NCBI GenBank assembly: GCA_037783415.1
Contig: JAZGTN010000007.1
Location: 2,811,501 to 2,875,500, forward strand
Direction of reading: 5' to 3'
Length of the DNA: 64,000 bases
Source of the DNA: Leptasterias polaris
Taxonomy: Eukaryota > Echinodermata > Asteroidea > Forcipulatida > Asteriidae
How positions within the stretch are numbered: the stretch's first letter is position 1; every line of letters starts with the position of its first letter. Below, one piece after another: positions 1 through 9,400 of this stretch. Below the pieces are notes generated by a model that was not told the origin of the DNA, ran no database searches, and worked only from the letters and a program-made list of their open reading frames with translations. Both the position numbers and the translations under genes were made by a program.

Positions 1-2498
1 TAATAAATAATAATAATAGGCCCCCTAATAACAATAATGGAAATTTATAAAGTGCACAAATCTATGAAAGTGCTCATGGCGTTAATACAAACATTAACAT
101 ATACATGTACAATAATCAAAATGGAAAATTCAAGCTTAGAAAATCCAGAATACAATACATGTATAGTAAAGAAGAAAGAAATTTTATATCATATAAAATT
201 GTATATACAATCATTTCCCATATGCAATGATAATTATGCGGGTTCTATTTACTAAACTCTTTTCGACCGAGTCATAAAAGGTGGGCCGTTCTTTCTTCAT
301 TCAGGAATTAAATTTTGCTTGTTTCATATTTTAACAGTTTTCTGTTTGAAATTGGCATGCGTAACTGTACATCACTACTGTGGCGAGTTCATACCAACAA
401 GAGCGTTATTCAAGTCTCCAAATACAGCAAGGAAACTTTTCGATTTTAATTCATCCAGATCGACATAATATTATACGAATGTCCAATGCTGATAGCATTT
501 CTCTCTGAGCACAGTGTGTACACATGGTGCACTTTTGTGATGTAGCCAACATGGAAAAGACATTATTGTGGATTTTCACAATTGTAACTTAATGCCGGTA
601 TGGCGTTAATGTATCGCAGATTATGATAGATATCATGTGGACGGTCATGCCCCGACATGACATTTTGAAATCATGCCATCCACACGGTTACGTGTGAATA
701 TACTTAACAATCCCTCGGAACCATGTAGACTGGAAATTTCAAAAGGTGGTACAATTTTTGAGATATTGCCGAAAATCTGTAACGGTTATGTCAACGCAGA
801 AAGACTAATCAGTAATTGGAATACACAATCTGGGAAATATTTCATGCAGAAACGTTTCCCAGATTGAATTGTTGTTGAACCCCCCTCTCTCTCTCTCCCC
901 TCTCAACCCCCCCCCCCCCCCCTCTCTCTCTCTCCCTAAAAGTTAAACCACATTTCTTTGTATTGAATCGCATTGTTTCTCAAATGTTATTCATTACCAA
1001 CAGCCGCAGTGCTTCGAAGAAAGTTTGTATGGTCATTAGCTTTTAGTGGAGTTACCATCCCTTTAAATCCTATTAGTATTTCAACGATATCACAACTATC
1101 TGCCTTAGCAGTTTCGAACAACCAGTAGCACCAAAAAGTGTCAACAGCCAAGAAGTCAAAGTTACAGACAACAAAAGGCACGGACGAACCAACACCAAAG
1201 TGTTACCTTAAGAGACCGAATCAAAGAAGACAGTAAAAACAAAAACATATACGCAGAGAGACAAGATAGGTTGTGAAGTTTAACTTTAGGCTCATTGCAT
1301 ATCGACCTGAACTTCAAGCACATTATGAACTTCTAGAAGTGCGGGGGAGACAATATTGACTTTAAACTTGAGATAAAATAATAAGGAAATCTGTAAGTCA
1401 AATAGCTTTCCTGAATTGCTTTTTTATATTTTTAGATATATTGACTGTCTAATTGCCTAATGCAATATAAATCAAACTCTCGTCTGCAATATCCAGAATT
1501 GCACCTCTGAGACTGCCGGAATATAATTATTAAGTGCAGCCCAACAGGCACTGTAAAAATACTGCACCCACATTCGAAAGGAACACCAGCAAACAAAGTT
1601 TCCGTTTTGTGCGACCATCGTTTGTTGAAGTGGAGCCAGCTCTGATATGTAACCATGATAACCAATTCTAACCGAACTTCAAAAAGCTAAACTTGAATGT
1701 GAACGACCGCTGGTATGAAGTCACTTGCATGATTATTATTCTTGACCTCACAGTAAATAGACGTCGACGAATTCATATTTTGATTAGTTTGATGATTAAA
1801 TAATAACAGCTTTAATGTCAAATGAATTGAAGTTCTATATCGTTGAAAAGGTATGATTTGTTTTTTGGATACAATTCCATATATTATCTACAACCTCCTT
1901 TCCATTGACCGTCCAAGACTATTCGTTTATGAAACAAAAAATATAATCTCTACCTGGACCTACGTGTTTTGGGGTGTGTTTTTTTAAGGTTATGAAAGCA
2001 TTCCTTCGGAACTGACTTTGCATCATCGTCTCGAATGGACTCACCATTTATTTATTTATTTTGTATCATCCGTTACCAATCTCACACATAGGGCCCTTTT
2101 TAAAACCACGTGTTCGACTTAAACCCGGCCTGGGCTCAGGCCAGGCCTATATGCTTCATCAGTAATTTTGAAATCGTACACTTTTGGCACGGGACTTTCG
2201 AACAGGTGGACGGTGCTCATGCAGGAGCCTTCAGCCATGGTTTCAAGAATGGTCTGTGTACTATTAAACTTTATCATGGCGTCGCATTTTTCTCATAGTG
2301 ACGAATCAGAAAAAAGTGCATTTTGAGTAAATTCACTTTGAAGTTGGACATGTATTCATTCGTTGCTTTCATACCTTATTATCCTACATTATCACTTGCC
2401 AAATAGAAGGTATGTTTTTAAGTAGTTCTTCTTCACATTTGTATATGTTATTCAAAATGAAACGATCTGAATAAACAATTATAACCTCATAAACCTAT
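1..2498. other. Intergenic, no gene recognised
   Basis: I see no coding region that I can support here. Short open frames lack conserved motifs or splice context. The stretch is AT-rich with one pyrimidine-rich low-complexity tract (listed separately). Around 815-870 there is a short repeated word resembling part of the family H repeat seen near 22090, 23000 and 50200. Confidence 0.5.
878..936. repeat. CT/C low-complexity tract
   Basis: A pure pyrimidine run: C homopolymers alternating with (CT)n. It is a microsatellite with polypurine/polypyrimidine asymmetry; nothing coding is implied. Confidence 0.9.
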
Positions 2499-2676
2499 TC
2501 GTCAGTATGTAAAAAACATTGTTGTCTTTTACGCGCTTGTTCGTCACTTTTTGTGCCCAATTCGTCAGTCTGTAAAAAAATAAATCTACGCTCTGGGGCT
2601 TATTCGTCACTTTTGTGCCCAATTCGTCAGTCTGTAAAAAAACAAGTCAACGCTCTAGGGCTTATTCGTCAGTAAT
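2499..2676. repeat. Tandem repeat, unit about 70 bp, 2.5 copies
   Basis: The words ATTCGTCAGTCTGTAAAAA and GCTCTGGGGCTTATTCGTCA recur in order with about 70-bp spacing, giving a short degenerate tandem array. No function is visible. Confidence 0.75.
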
Positions 2677-3683
2677 ATCACCATTAGGCCTAATGCATTT
2701 TTTTTTAACACGTCTTAAATTTTCATTTGTCTTAAACATGATATTTCACGGTAAAATCCTGAGTGAAGCACTGATCCAGAATTCCTTCTTTTTTGAGTGG
2801 GGAGGAGAGAGTGGATTTTGTGGGGTGGATTGGGTCGGACGGGATGGTTGTTGTTGGCATCTGGATTGGAGGGGAGGGGAGCTTTAAAGTAAATTCAGAC
2901 CGGGTTAAAAAACCAAAAAAATACCAAAAAATAAATACCCGTCAGGACACTAGGGGCCTAATTGAAATAACAAGTATTTTTATTTTGTAATTGAACTAAT
3001 TTGTTGTATAAGCATACACAAACTTAAAACTATTTTATAAACAATGTTTGCACTTTTAGAATAATCATTTGATTTTGTTGGCACTAGATTTGAAGGATTT
3101 CATTTAACAATCAAAACCTTGTTTACACCAATAATTTTGTAAATTCTGATTTGCGAAATAGGAATTGTATTATATGCTCCAAAACATTTATTGGTAAAGC
3201 CACTGGTTTATAAATTCATACTGTTGAGTTTCTTCCACCCAGACTAGAGGTTTCACTCAAAGTTGCCACTAATTGTATCATAAAACAGTAAAAACATTAT
3301 TCATTCTTAAATAAAAACAAATCCTGGCAAAAAGTACACATCATGAGCATCATCTTTTAGACTTAACCATGTAAACGAATATGGTACAATATTCAACAAT
3401 TCATTTTTCGTACTCGAATTTTTTTAGTTCATGTGAATACTAATTTGCGTTTTATCTACAAGTACAATTACGACCAAGTATATTTACAAATCAGATTTTT
3501 GTTGTCATTTTAATCGTTACTGTAAACCAAATAAAAATTATACTTGGAAATTAACCTGTACTATGTTAAGTTTAATTTATGACGGGAAAAATTGTGAGAT
3601 TTCAGGTTAAACTTTAAGTATTAAATGATATTTTCAAAATTATCATGGAAACCAGTTTTTGTCTAGGTTGGGTCCGTGATTAT
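2677..3683. other. 3' flank of the transposase ORF, no gene
   Basis: AT-rich sequence downstream of the minus-strand transposase reading frame. It includes a purine-rich GGGGAGGAGAG stretch near 2800. I could not find a terminal inverted repeat matching the other side of the transposase, so the left boundary of that element is not defined. Confidence 0.4.
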
Positions 3684-5894
3684 TTAGTGGGGTAGCTCCT
3701 TGTAGAATTGTTGATGTTCGGGGTGTCTAACAACAGGTGTGTTACCTTGGCATAATTTTATTAAGTCATTGTACTTTGCGCTTGACAACTTCGGAAGATC
3801 TAAGAAGTACGCTCTCTTTGGATGACTTAGTGACTGAGTGCTACCAGACGATCGACGTTGATGATCATCAAGTTGTAACATACTGAAGCTATTGTCCAGG
3901 TGTGACATCTTCACATGCAACGTTTTCGGTTGATTGTGCTTAACCCTAAACTGCTTCAGTTTTGTCCAGTTTATTGGCTCTCCGTTTGATAAGGAGCGAA
4001 CTCTCAATACTCCAAGTTGCTCTGAGTATTGTTTCCAGTCCAGAATGTCCTTCTTCTGGACTTGTACAACGTCGTAGGAAGTTGTTCTTGCAAGCCGTAT
4101 GACAGTTGCCAATTGTGAAGGTAAAAACATCTCTCCTGCTCTCTTCAAGGCACGTTCTATAGTACTGTGTGCCGAATCTCCTTCACTTTGACCGTGTGCT
4201 GTTTCAAAGTAATGCATGGTTATTTGCTTTACATTTTTGGCATTGTTAACAAATCTTAGCATCATGGAGGGAATAATTGAATTTTTGTTTTGTCCAGCGC
4301 AACCGTCCGCAAATAAAGCAACTTCTTCGATTCCGTCTGAATCAGCTTCCAACAAAAAGTTGTATAAATGAGATACTATTTCGTTTGCACCACGTGCTGC
4401 AATACCCTCATGCCAAAGATAACATTGACAGAACTTGCTATCCAATACGTAGACGGTGAAGTTATAGCATGAGAGACGGCGCTTGTAAAAGAGTTCACTT
4501 CTATTACTCAGGGGCAAAAAAATTACTTGTTGTAAATCAAAAACTGCTACTCGAAGTTTTGGGTCTGTCAATGATTTTTCCTTGAGGTCAGATTTAATTT
4601 CTCTCACTTTGTTTTTTTCAGCAATATGTGTCTCGTATCTTCCTTGAAGGAGCTCCCTATCGTTGTGCTTAGATTCATGATATGTTTGGCAAAGACCGCA
4701 CATGTCCTTTTTGGGTCTATGAAACTTTAAATCCATCGAGGAAAACACTGAGTAGTACAAACTAAATGAAAGAGGTGGGTTATTTTCCTCCTTGTACATC
4801 TCGTACATTTTCCTCACTGTAAGTTCAGGTGCCAGGTATTGTCTGGTGTTGTTTTTTCGGCAATAATGAGATTCCGTTCTTGGGAACTTATTAATGTGCA
4901 CTTTTGCTGCGTTTTTCAATTCTTCTTGTATTTTTTTACGAGATCCTTTCACACCACCACGTTTTTCAGACTCCATTACTCCATCATAACTTGTTTTGCT
5001 CAAAGCTGTTCTTACTTGACGCTCACTAACACCTAGTGTGTTGAGAAACATTATCCGACAAACTATTTTAGAGATACCCTGGTCATCAGGAAGATTGTAA
5101 TGAAGTGTTCGTTTTTTACGGGTCCCATCTGCTTTTCGTGGATGAGAGTGTTGCACATGTCTTGACAACCAAGCCCTCTGGTCCTTTAGATTAACCAAGT
5201 CAAAAAACGCACTTTGAATATTTTGTCTACGCGTTAAAGAAAATAATGAACAGGCCAAGTTTTTCTTAGAGCACATAACTCCACTGCAGGTGGGTTTAAG
5301 TCCTCGACGGGATGGGACAACCTTGTTGGATGCATTTGTGTATGACATACCCATATTTCTGAGAATTTTTCGTGTTGTTTTAGTTGACAAAGCACTATCT
5401 TTAATACTGGGCATAGTGTCGAGATCCTCGTGTTGGCTGCCTTCAACAATAAAATCTTCTGGTTGAGGAGATAAGGGATTGACTGGTACTCTTTGTTCTT
5501 GGTCTTCAATGGTAACAAAAGAGGAAGGTTCTGGTGTATCCTCATCACAAACAGATGCCGGAACGTTTGAGAACAAGGGAACTATGTTTGCATGGAGGTT
5601 TTCAATGTCTACGCCTTGTGACGGGTCAGTGTTGTCGCTTAAAATTTGGTAGAGCGGAACGTCTTCAAGATCGACAACAGCGCAGTTGGGCTTCTGTGGA
5701 GCAGGAGCAGGTACCCACTTATTGTGAAGGTGGCATGGTGGACTTTCCTCGAAGTGCTGGAAGCAGAGGAAGCACTGACAGGTTAAACAAGCTGCCCATA
5801 CTTCTGAAGTGCAATTTACTGTTTCACAACAGGGAGTATCTTCATGCTGCTTTTGTAATGTCTCAAAGAGGCGAGCGAGGGGTATATACAATGT
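3684..5894 (-). CDS. DDE-type transposase-like protein (DUF7869-like), 5' end missing
   Basis: An uninterrupted frame of about 735 codons on the minus strand. The N-terminal 20-56 region is Cys/His-rich (C21, C22, C27, then a C-x2-C-x-C-x2-C-x2-H pattern), which suggests a zinc-binding domain. The C-terminal half carries motifs that fit an RNase-H-like DDE core: VFDLQQ, LFADGCAGQN, then HGQSEGDSAHSTIE, with D, D and E/D in the expected order. A C-terminal PEHQQFYKELPH box also fits this family, which is known from many animal genomes as uncharacterised DUF7869-type proteins; the family assignment is from memory of motifs and not from a search. There is no ATG at the 5' end: the frame opens from a stop near 5895, and the first in-frame ATG is at codon 160, inside the acidic linker. 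The frame ends where duplication block 1 begins (5885), so the 5' part was probably lost or lies in an unrecognised upstream exon. Absence of stops suggests recent activity or retention. Confidence 0.72.
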   Translation of the reverse strand, partial: TLYIPLARLFETLQKQHEDTPCCETVNCTSEVWAACLTCQCFLCFQHFEESPPCHLHNKWVPAPAPQKPNCAVVDLEDVPLYQILSDNTDPSQGVDIENLHANIVPLFSNVPASVCDEDTPEPSSFVTIEDQEQRVPVNPLSPQPEDFIVEGSQHEDLDTMPSIKDSALSTKTTRKILRNMGMSYTNASNKVVPSRRGLKPTCSGVMCSKKNLACSLFSLTRRQNIQSAFFDLVNLKDQRAWLSRHVQHSHPRKADGTRKKRTLHYNLPDDQGISKIVCRIMFLNTLGVSERQVRTALSKTSYDGVMESEKRGGVKGSRKKIQEELKNAAKVHINKFPRTESHYCRKNNTRQYLAPELTVRKMYEMYKEENNPPLSFSLYYSVFSSMDLKFHRPKKDMCGLCQTYHESKHNDRELLQGRYETHIAEKNKVREIKSDLKEKSLTDPKLRVAVFDLQQVIFLPLSNRSELFYKRRLSCYNFTVYVLDSKFCQCYLWHEGIAARGANEIVSHLYNFLLEADSDGIEEVALFADGCAGQNKNSIIPSMMLRFVNNAKNVKQITMHYFETAHGQSEGDSAHSTIERALKRAGEMFLPSQLATVIRLARTTSYDVVQVQKKDILDWKQYSEQLGVLRVRSLSNGEPINWTKLKQFRVKHNQPKTLHVKMSHLDNSFSMLQLDDHQRRSSGSTQSLSHPKRAYFLDLPKLSSAKYNDLIKLCQGNTPVVRHPEHQQFYKELPH

Positions 5895-6188
5895 TCATTT
5901 TTAATCATTGTAACTTGATATGTTATATTTTTATACTGTAATTTCCTCATGCAAAACTTTTTACTTTTTTTAACACTTTAAAACAATCTTTATTGGGTTT
6001 TTGTCTATTCTTTAACACTGAATTTTTTTTCCCCTTGGCGGTATTTGACAGTGGAATATTACCAACTGATTCGACTTTTATTAAATTATATGTTTTCCGC
6101 ATCCTTGTTTGTTCACTACAGATCAAATGTTCCAACCCAACAGGATGACGACACGAAGTTTATATTTACAAACACACAGACAAGATAG

Positions 6189-6198
6189 GGGGTTTCCC
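6189..6198. promoter_or_regulatory. kappaB-type site, gene 1 promoter
   Basis: GGGGTTTCCC matches the NF-kappaB consensus GGGRNNYYCC exactly. It lies about 20 bp upstream of a TATATATA box and is identical in block 2 (23977-23986). Binding by Rel/NF-kappaB is inference, but such control is expected for an immune cytokine. Confidence 0.55.
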
Positions 6199-6216
6199 TA
6201 CATCCGAGCTAAACGT

Positions 6217-6224
6217 TATATATA
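6217..6224 (+). promoter_or_regulatory. TATA-like box, gene 1
   Basis: TATATATA sits about 215 bp upstream of the start codon, downstream of the kappaB site. A start of transcription near 6245-6250 would give a 5' UTR of about 190 nt containing GTAGAGAGAGATCAAT, a motif also seen in gene 2 and, in similar form, upstream of gene 3. Confidence 0.45.
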
Positions 6225-6439
6225 TGACATTCTCTCGTGGCATAAAACATTCCTTTCGATTGTCCTCATCACAACACTTCTGATTTGTATTTGCAAATAG
6301 AGCAACAGTTAATAAGTAACTTCGACAGTAATTTGTAGAGAGAGATCAATCAACACTTAACTTTATTTGCCAATAGCCAACAAAATTAACTAAGATAGTT
6401 TCGACAGCATTCCGAGAGTTCATAACACATCGAGTGAAA

Positions 6440-6457
6440 ATGCACCATCATCAAAAG
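6440..6457 (+). CDS. Gene 1 exon 1, start mini-exon
   Basis: Encodes only MHHHQK before a GTAAGA donor. The same 18 bases and donor recur in gene 2. Chosen as the start because it is the only upstream ATG that joins in frame to the signal-peptide core in exon 2, and because gene 3 has the same arrangement (MHTK). Confidence 0.8.
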
Positions 6458-9400
6458 GTAAGAATTGCTTTGTTTATTGGTCTGCTTGCAATGCATTGTT
6501 CAGCATTAAAATACAGATACCATCTGATGATCTTATATGATGTGGTATCAATTCAAAGAGCTCTCTTCAGTTGTATCTTCAATTGTATATGACTAAATGT
6601 AACCCTGGGTTCACCCTTCAAAAGTAGCGGGAACCGAAAAGAATAAACATCAATTCCTTTTTGAAACAAAACCAAGTTAGAGAACTCAAGATATAATGCA
6701 CACAAAAGAAACTCTGATTTATCTGAGAAATAAAATAAACTTTTCAGAAGGTGTAAGAAACTTATATCTTTTCAAAATATGACTACCTATTAATAATATT
6801 ATTAAATAAAACAGGATAGCTTTTTGGTATTTCATTTCTGCAAAGTAAATGGTTCAACAGATAAGTTTTCTTTTATCAATTGCAAAGTACACACATTCAG
6901 TTATTGGGTTTTACTTAAGGTTGGACCTACAAATTGCAGAGCTGATAATGTTATCATCCTGTCTTTCTTCTCTTTTTGAGAAACGCTTATTTCTTCAAAG
7001 TACGACTACCTGTTAATACTATTATTTTGTAAATATGATAGCCTTTGGTTTTTGGCAAAGTAGATGGTTCAATAGTTAAGTTTTCTTTTAGCAACTACAA
7101 TGTACCAACAGCAGTGATTAATAGTACTGAAGTAGTGATGTAAAGGTATACCAACAGCAGTGATTAATAGTACTGAAGTAGTGATTAAAAGGGGATTTGA
7201 TTAAACGTACCTTCTAGCCTCGTTTTGGATACATTGACTTCATTGTGTTAGGGGGAGTGGAAAGGGGAGGGAGATGCTTTGGAGAACACAATCTGCACCA
7301 ATAAGTCTCAGGACAACAATGTTTTAGGTTTTTTTTGTGCCTTATTATACCACAGAACTCTTCTTGTATTCTTGAGACCATGAGTGACGAATACCAAGTG
7401 ATTATGAGCCCAGTGCAATTTAGACCAGACTTATAACAATATTGACGTAATAAAGAATATCCTGACCACTAAAAACTATTGAGTTATGTTACAAATGTAC
7501 ATAACTGGTTACAAGTCTAAGGCGATAGGGGGGGTGGAGGGCGTGCAGTTGTTTTAGTATATTTTTGGTTGAGAAACATGATACAAAAATGTATTCCGGA
7601 TAGGAATTATCGGGGAAATCCGCGTGGCGATACGATAATGAAACCACGTGTATGCAAGCACGTGACGTCATTGAGTAGGGCGCCATCGCCCGCCTATAGA
7701 GTCAAAATGAGGTTGTTCATTGGTCAATCCTATGCGCGGCGCGTACAAATCTTTGCGTTTCCATTGTTTCATATCGGTTTACCTCTATGGCGGTTGGGTG
7801 ACGTCATGGCGTGAGTTTAAGAGGAAACCTCGAGGGGATTTTAATGTTTTCAATAATAAAGAAGCACCTTTGAAGAGGAAGAGATGTTTTTCTTTATATT
7901 CAATAATGATTTGAATATAGACACGTGTGGTTACGTAATGATTTAATCATCTTTAGTGCAGTTACGGGACACGGTACTGCAGTATAGAATAAAACCACCC
8001 CAAAAAGGGGAACTCCTGTATTAATATACACACATTTAGAGCATCTGTGATTGTTAATACCGGATACGTCCTTTACCTTGTATATTTCTCGGTTCCTTCA
8101 TTTTTTTGCTTTCTGGATCCGCCAAACAATATTTTATTTTGACATGGCCAATGACAAGGAAACTGTTCGCAAAATCACCAACATAAACATGAGCATTGTT
8201 TACTTTTTTACAGACCCAGTCGCTGGTACTGACTGTACTGTTTGTAGTCGCCATGCTCTCTTCATCAGTAGTGAATACTGCCCCGACGTTTAAGGAACCA
8301 ACTGTATCCAAATGCAACGATCTCAATTGTCCAACCACCGGCTCAAAAAATGGCATGCCCTCCGGCGCTACATCTTCCGGTGACGACGGTTTGATCGAAA
8401 ACACCGAGTTTCAAATGAACCACGACTCGTTGCCGACCAAGAAAGGAGTAAGCACTGATCTCAACTTAAGCGGCAACGACCAACTCACTGAGATCGTGTC
8501 TCTTCCTGGGAACACAGAGATTGGAATGAAAGTGACTACGGGAGATGTGCTATCCGTGGTGTCTGGGACAGACAGCAAACGCATTGCCAAGAGCACAACT
8601 GATGGTTGTATCACGACAGACACAACGTCAGAAACGATACCTCAACGGGCAATGTGTCAGTGGGTTTACACCACGAACACAGACGAATCGAGGTAAGTCT
8701 GTGGTATCAAACACGCTGACGTCTATTTAGGCCTAGGCCTACACAGACCGTGCAAGTCTCGCGCGTATTCGGACATTTTGGACCACAAATTGGGATTTAG
8801 AATGCATGAAACAGATATGGTGAGCGTCTAACTATGCGCGCGCGTCGTCAAAAATGTGCAGCACAGTTTCACACAGGACTCCCAATTGGTGTATCGTGTG
8901 TCGTCATAAATATTGAATGTGAATTTGGCCTATACTAACGGAACATAATAACAAGGGTTCCATAAGGGAAACAAGCTTATCAGTGAACCACGTGGCTTGA
9001 TAGGACACGGTCTATTTATGGACAGACTTTGACGTGTCTACGGATTTCCCGTTCGGAAACGGGCATCGTTAAACTATGATGCCCGTTTTCGAACGGGACA
9101 TCCGTAGACACGTAAAAGACTTGTTCAGAAATAGATAGTGGTTTATCAAGCCATTTGGTTCAGGACAGTTTATCCAGCTGAATAAATAATACGTTTATTA
9201 GAATAAACATAGATTCATACTGAGAAAATAATTCCCATTAGCATTAGACTGCGCTTGAAGGAAATGAAATCCTAGTGAAAAGTGAAAAAGATTAGCTGGA
9301 AATATCACTGATGACGGCTGTACCTGAGGTTTACTATAATTAGTACAATGCCGGTCATCGGGTTTGTCTACATGTACGCTGCTCCTAAACTATGGAATAA

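Noticed and set aside
6109..6300. 63-codon frame with a hydrophobic end, almost identical at 23897-24088
   Set aside because: It opens with TTG, spans the kappaB site and TATA box of the IL-17 promoters, and its conservation is explained by the recent block duplication. Treated as promoter and 5' UTR.
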